From Gemmatimonas phototrophica (lineage in GTDB: Bacteria > Gemmatimonadota > Gemmatimonadetes > Gemmatimonadales > Gemmatimonadaceae), in NCBI GenBank assembly GCA_945870175.1, contig CAMBRJ010000121.1, forward strand, positions 1-7,767: DNA of 7,767 nucleotides, read 5' to 3'. Within the stretch, counting starts at the first letter, position 1. The number at the start of each line of letters is the position of its first letter. The notes below the pieces were generated by a model. That model made no database searches. It was not told the DNA's origin and was given only the letters and a program-made list of their open reading frames with translations. Made by a program: the position numbers and the translations under genes. Below, piece after piece: positions 7,530 to 7,767 of the stretch.

Positions 7530-7767
7530 CTACCGCGCGATTCGTCGAAACACCCGCGCCCCGGCCGTCGCGAACCGGCTGTCGTAGCTCCCCACCAACG
7601 AGTCGCCCGCCAGCCGTGCCGTGAGCACCGACACCGTATCCGCGCTCGAGCCGGCGGCCAAGGTGACCAACCGGAGACTTTCGCCTCGCAGCGTGCCCAG
7701 CACGTAGCGACGCACGGCGGTGACCTCCCGCCCACTGACCGAGCTCACGGTCGGCCCCTCTACGTCC
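7530..7767 (-). CDS. Hypothetical protein, C-terminal fragment (start beyond the window)
   Basis: The frame is open from the right edge of the window to a TAG at 7530-7532, giving 78 C-terminal residues. A GTG at 7746-7748 could act as an internal start for a 72-residue protein, but the frame continues upstream without a stop and no ribosome binding site marks that GTG, so a longer partial gene is likelier. The visible part alternates hydrophobic and polar residues with glycine turns (RYVLGTLRGESLRLVTLA, then TARLAGDSLVGSY), which suggests antiparallel beta strands. It ends in a basic tail (RVFRRIAR) and has no cysteine or recognisable catalytic motif. I do not recognise the family. It is co-directional with the propeller gene, 80 bases upstream of it, so co-transcription is possible. 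Synonymous positions are GC-rich like its neighbours, which supports real coding. Confidence 0.65.
   Translation of the reverse strand, partial: DVEGPTVSSVSGREVTAVRRYVLGTLRGESLRLVTLAAGSSADTVSVLTARLAGDSLVGSYDSRFATAGARVFRRIAR

Noticed and set aside
7591..7603. 13-base match to 5096-5108 (CCCACCAACGAGT) as a dispersed repeat
   Set aside because: Both copies encode a similar short peptide (D/N-S-L-V-G) in the same strand and frame. A single 13-base match in almost 8 kb of GC-rich DNA is close to chance expectation.

Overview
The window is GC-rich DNA with dense coding and strong third-position GC bias. Three things suggest a Gemmatimonadota-like bacterium: the codon use, a secretion signal ending in L-P-A-Q, and a large secreted Asp-box (VPS10/sortilin-like) propeller protein of a kind common in that phylum. 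This placement is an inference; there is no rRNA or other marker gene here to confirm it.

Layout. Bases 1-4074 (+) hold most of one very large single-chain 2-oxoacid (pyruvate):ferredoxin oxidoreductase. Its N-terminus lies off the left edge. Bases 4075-4170 are a short convergent intergenic gap with a perfect 9-bp GC hairpin. Bases 4171-7449 (-) encode a complete 1092-residue exported protein with about eleven Asp-box motifs, an FlgD-like Ig segment and a helical C-terminal region. Bases 7450-7529 are an 80-base gap with a 13-base tandem repeat. Bases 7530-7767 (-) hold the C-terminal 78 residues of an unrecognised protein whose start lies off the right edge. There is no gene-free stretch longer than 300 bases. 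I saw no RNA gene, mobile element or CRISPR array.

Function. The oxidoreductase would oxidatively decarboxylate a 2-oxoacid with CoA and pass electrons through three [4Fe-4S] clusters to ferredoxin or flavodoxin in the cytoplasm. The secreted propeller protein is transcribed towards it and has no evident functional link. The two minus-strand genes are co-directional and 80 bases apart, so they could share a transcript. The oxidoreductase is the most notable object: its cofactor-binding residues are kept, but it carries large insertions compared with the classical enzyme of about 1200 residues. I found no convincing evidence of a wholly new multi-gene system.
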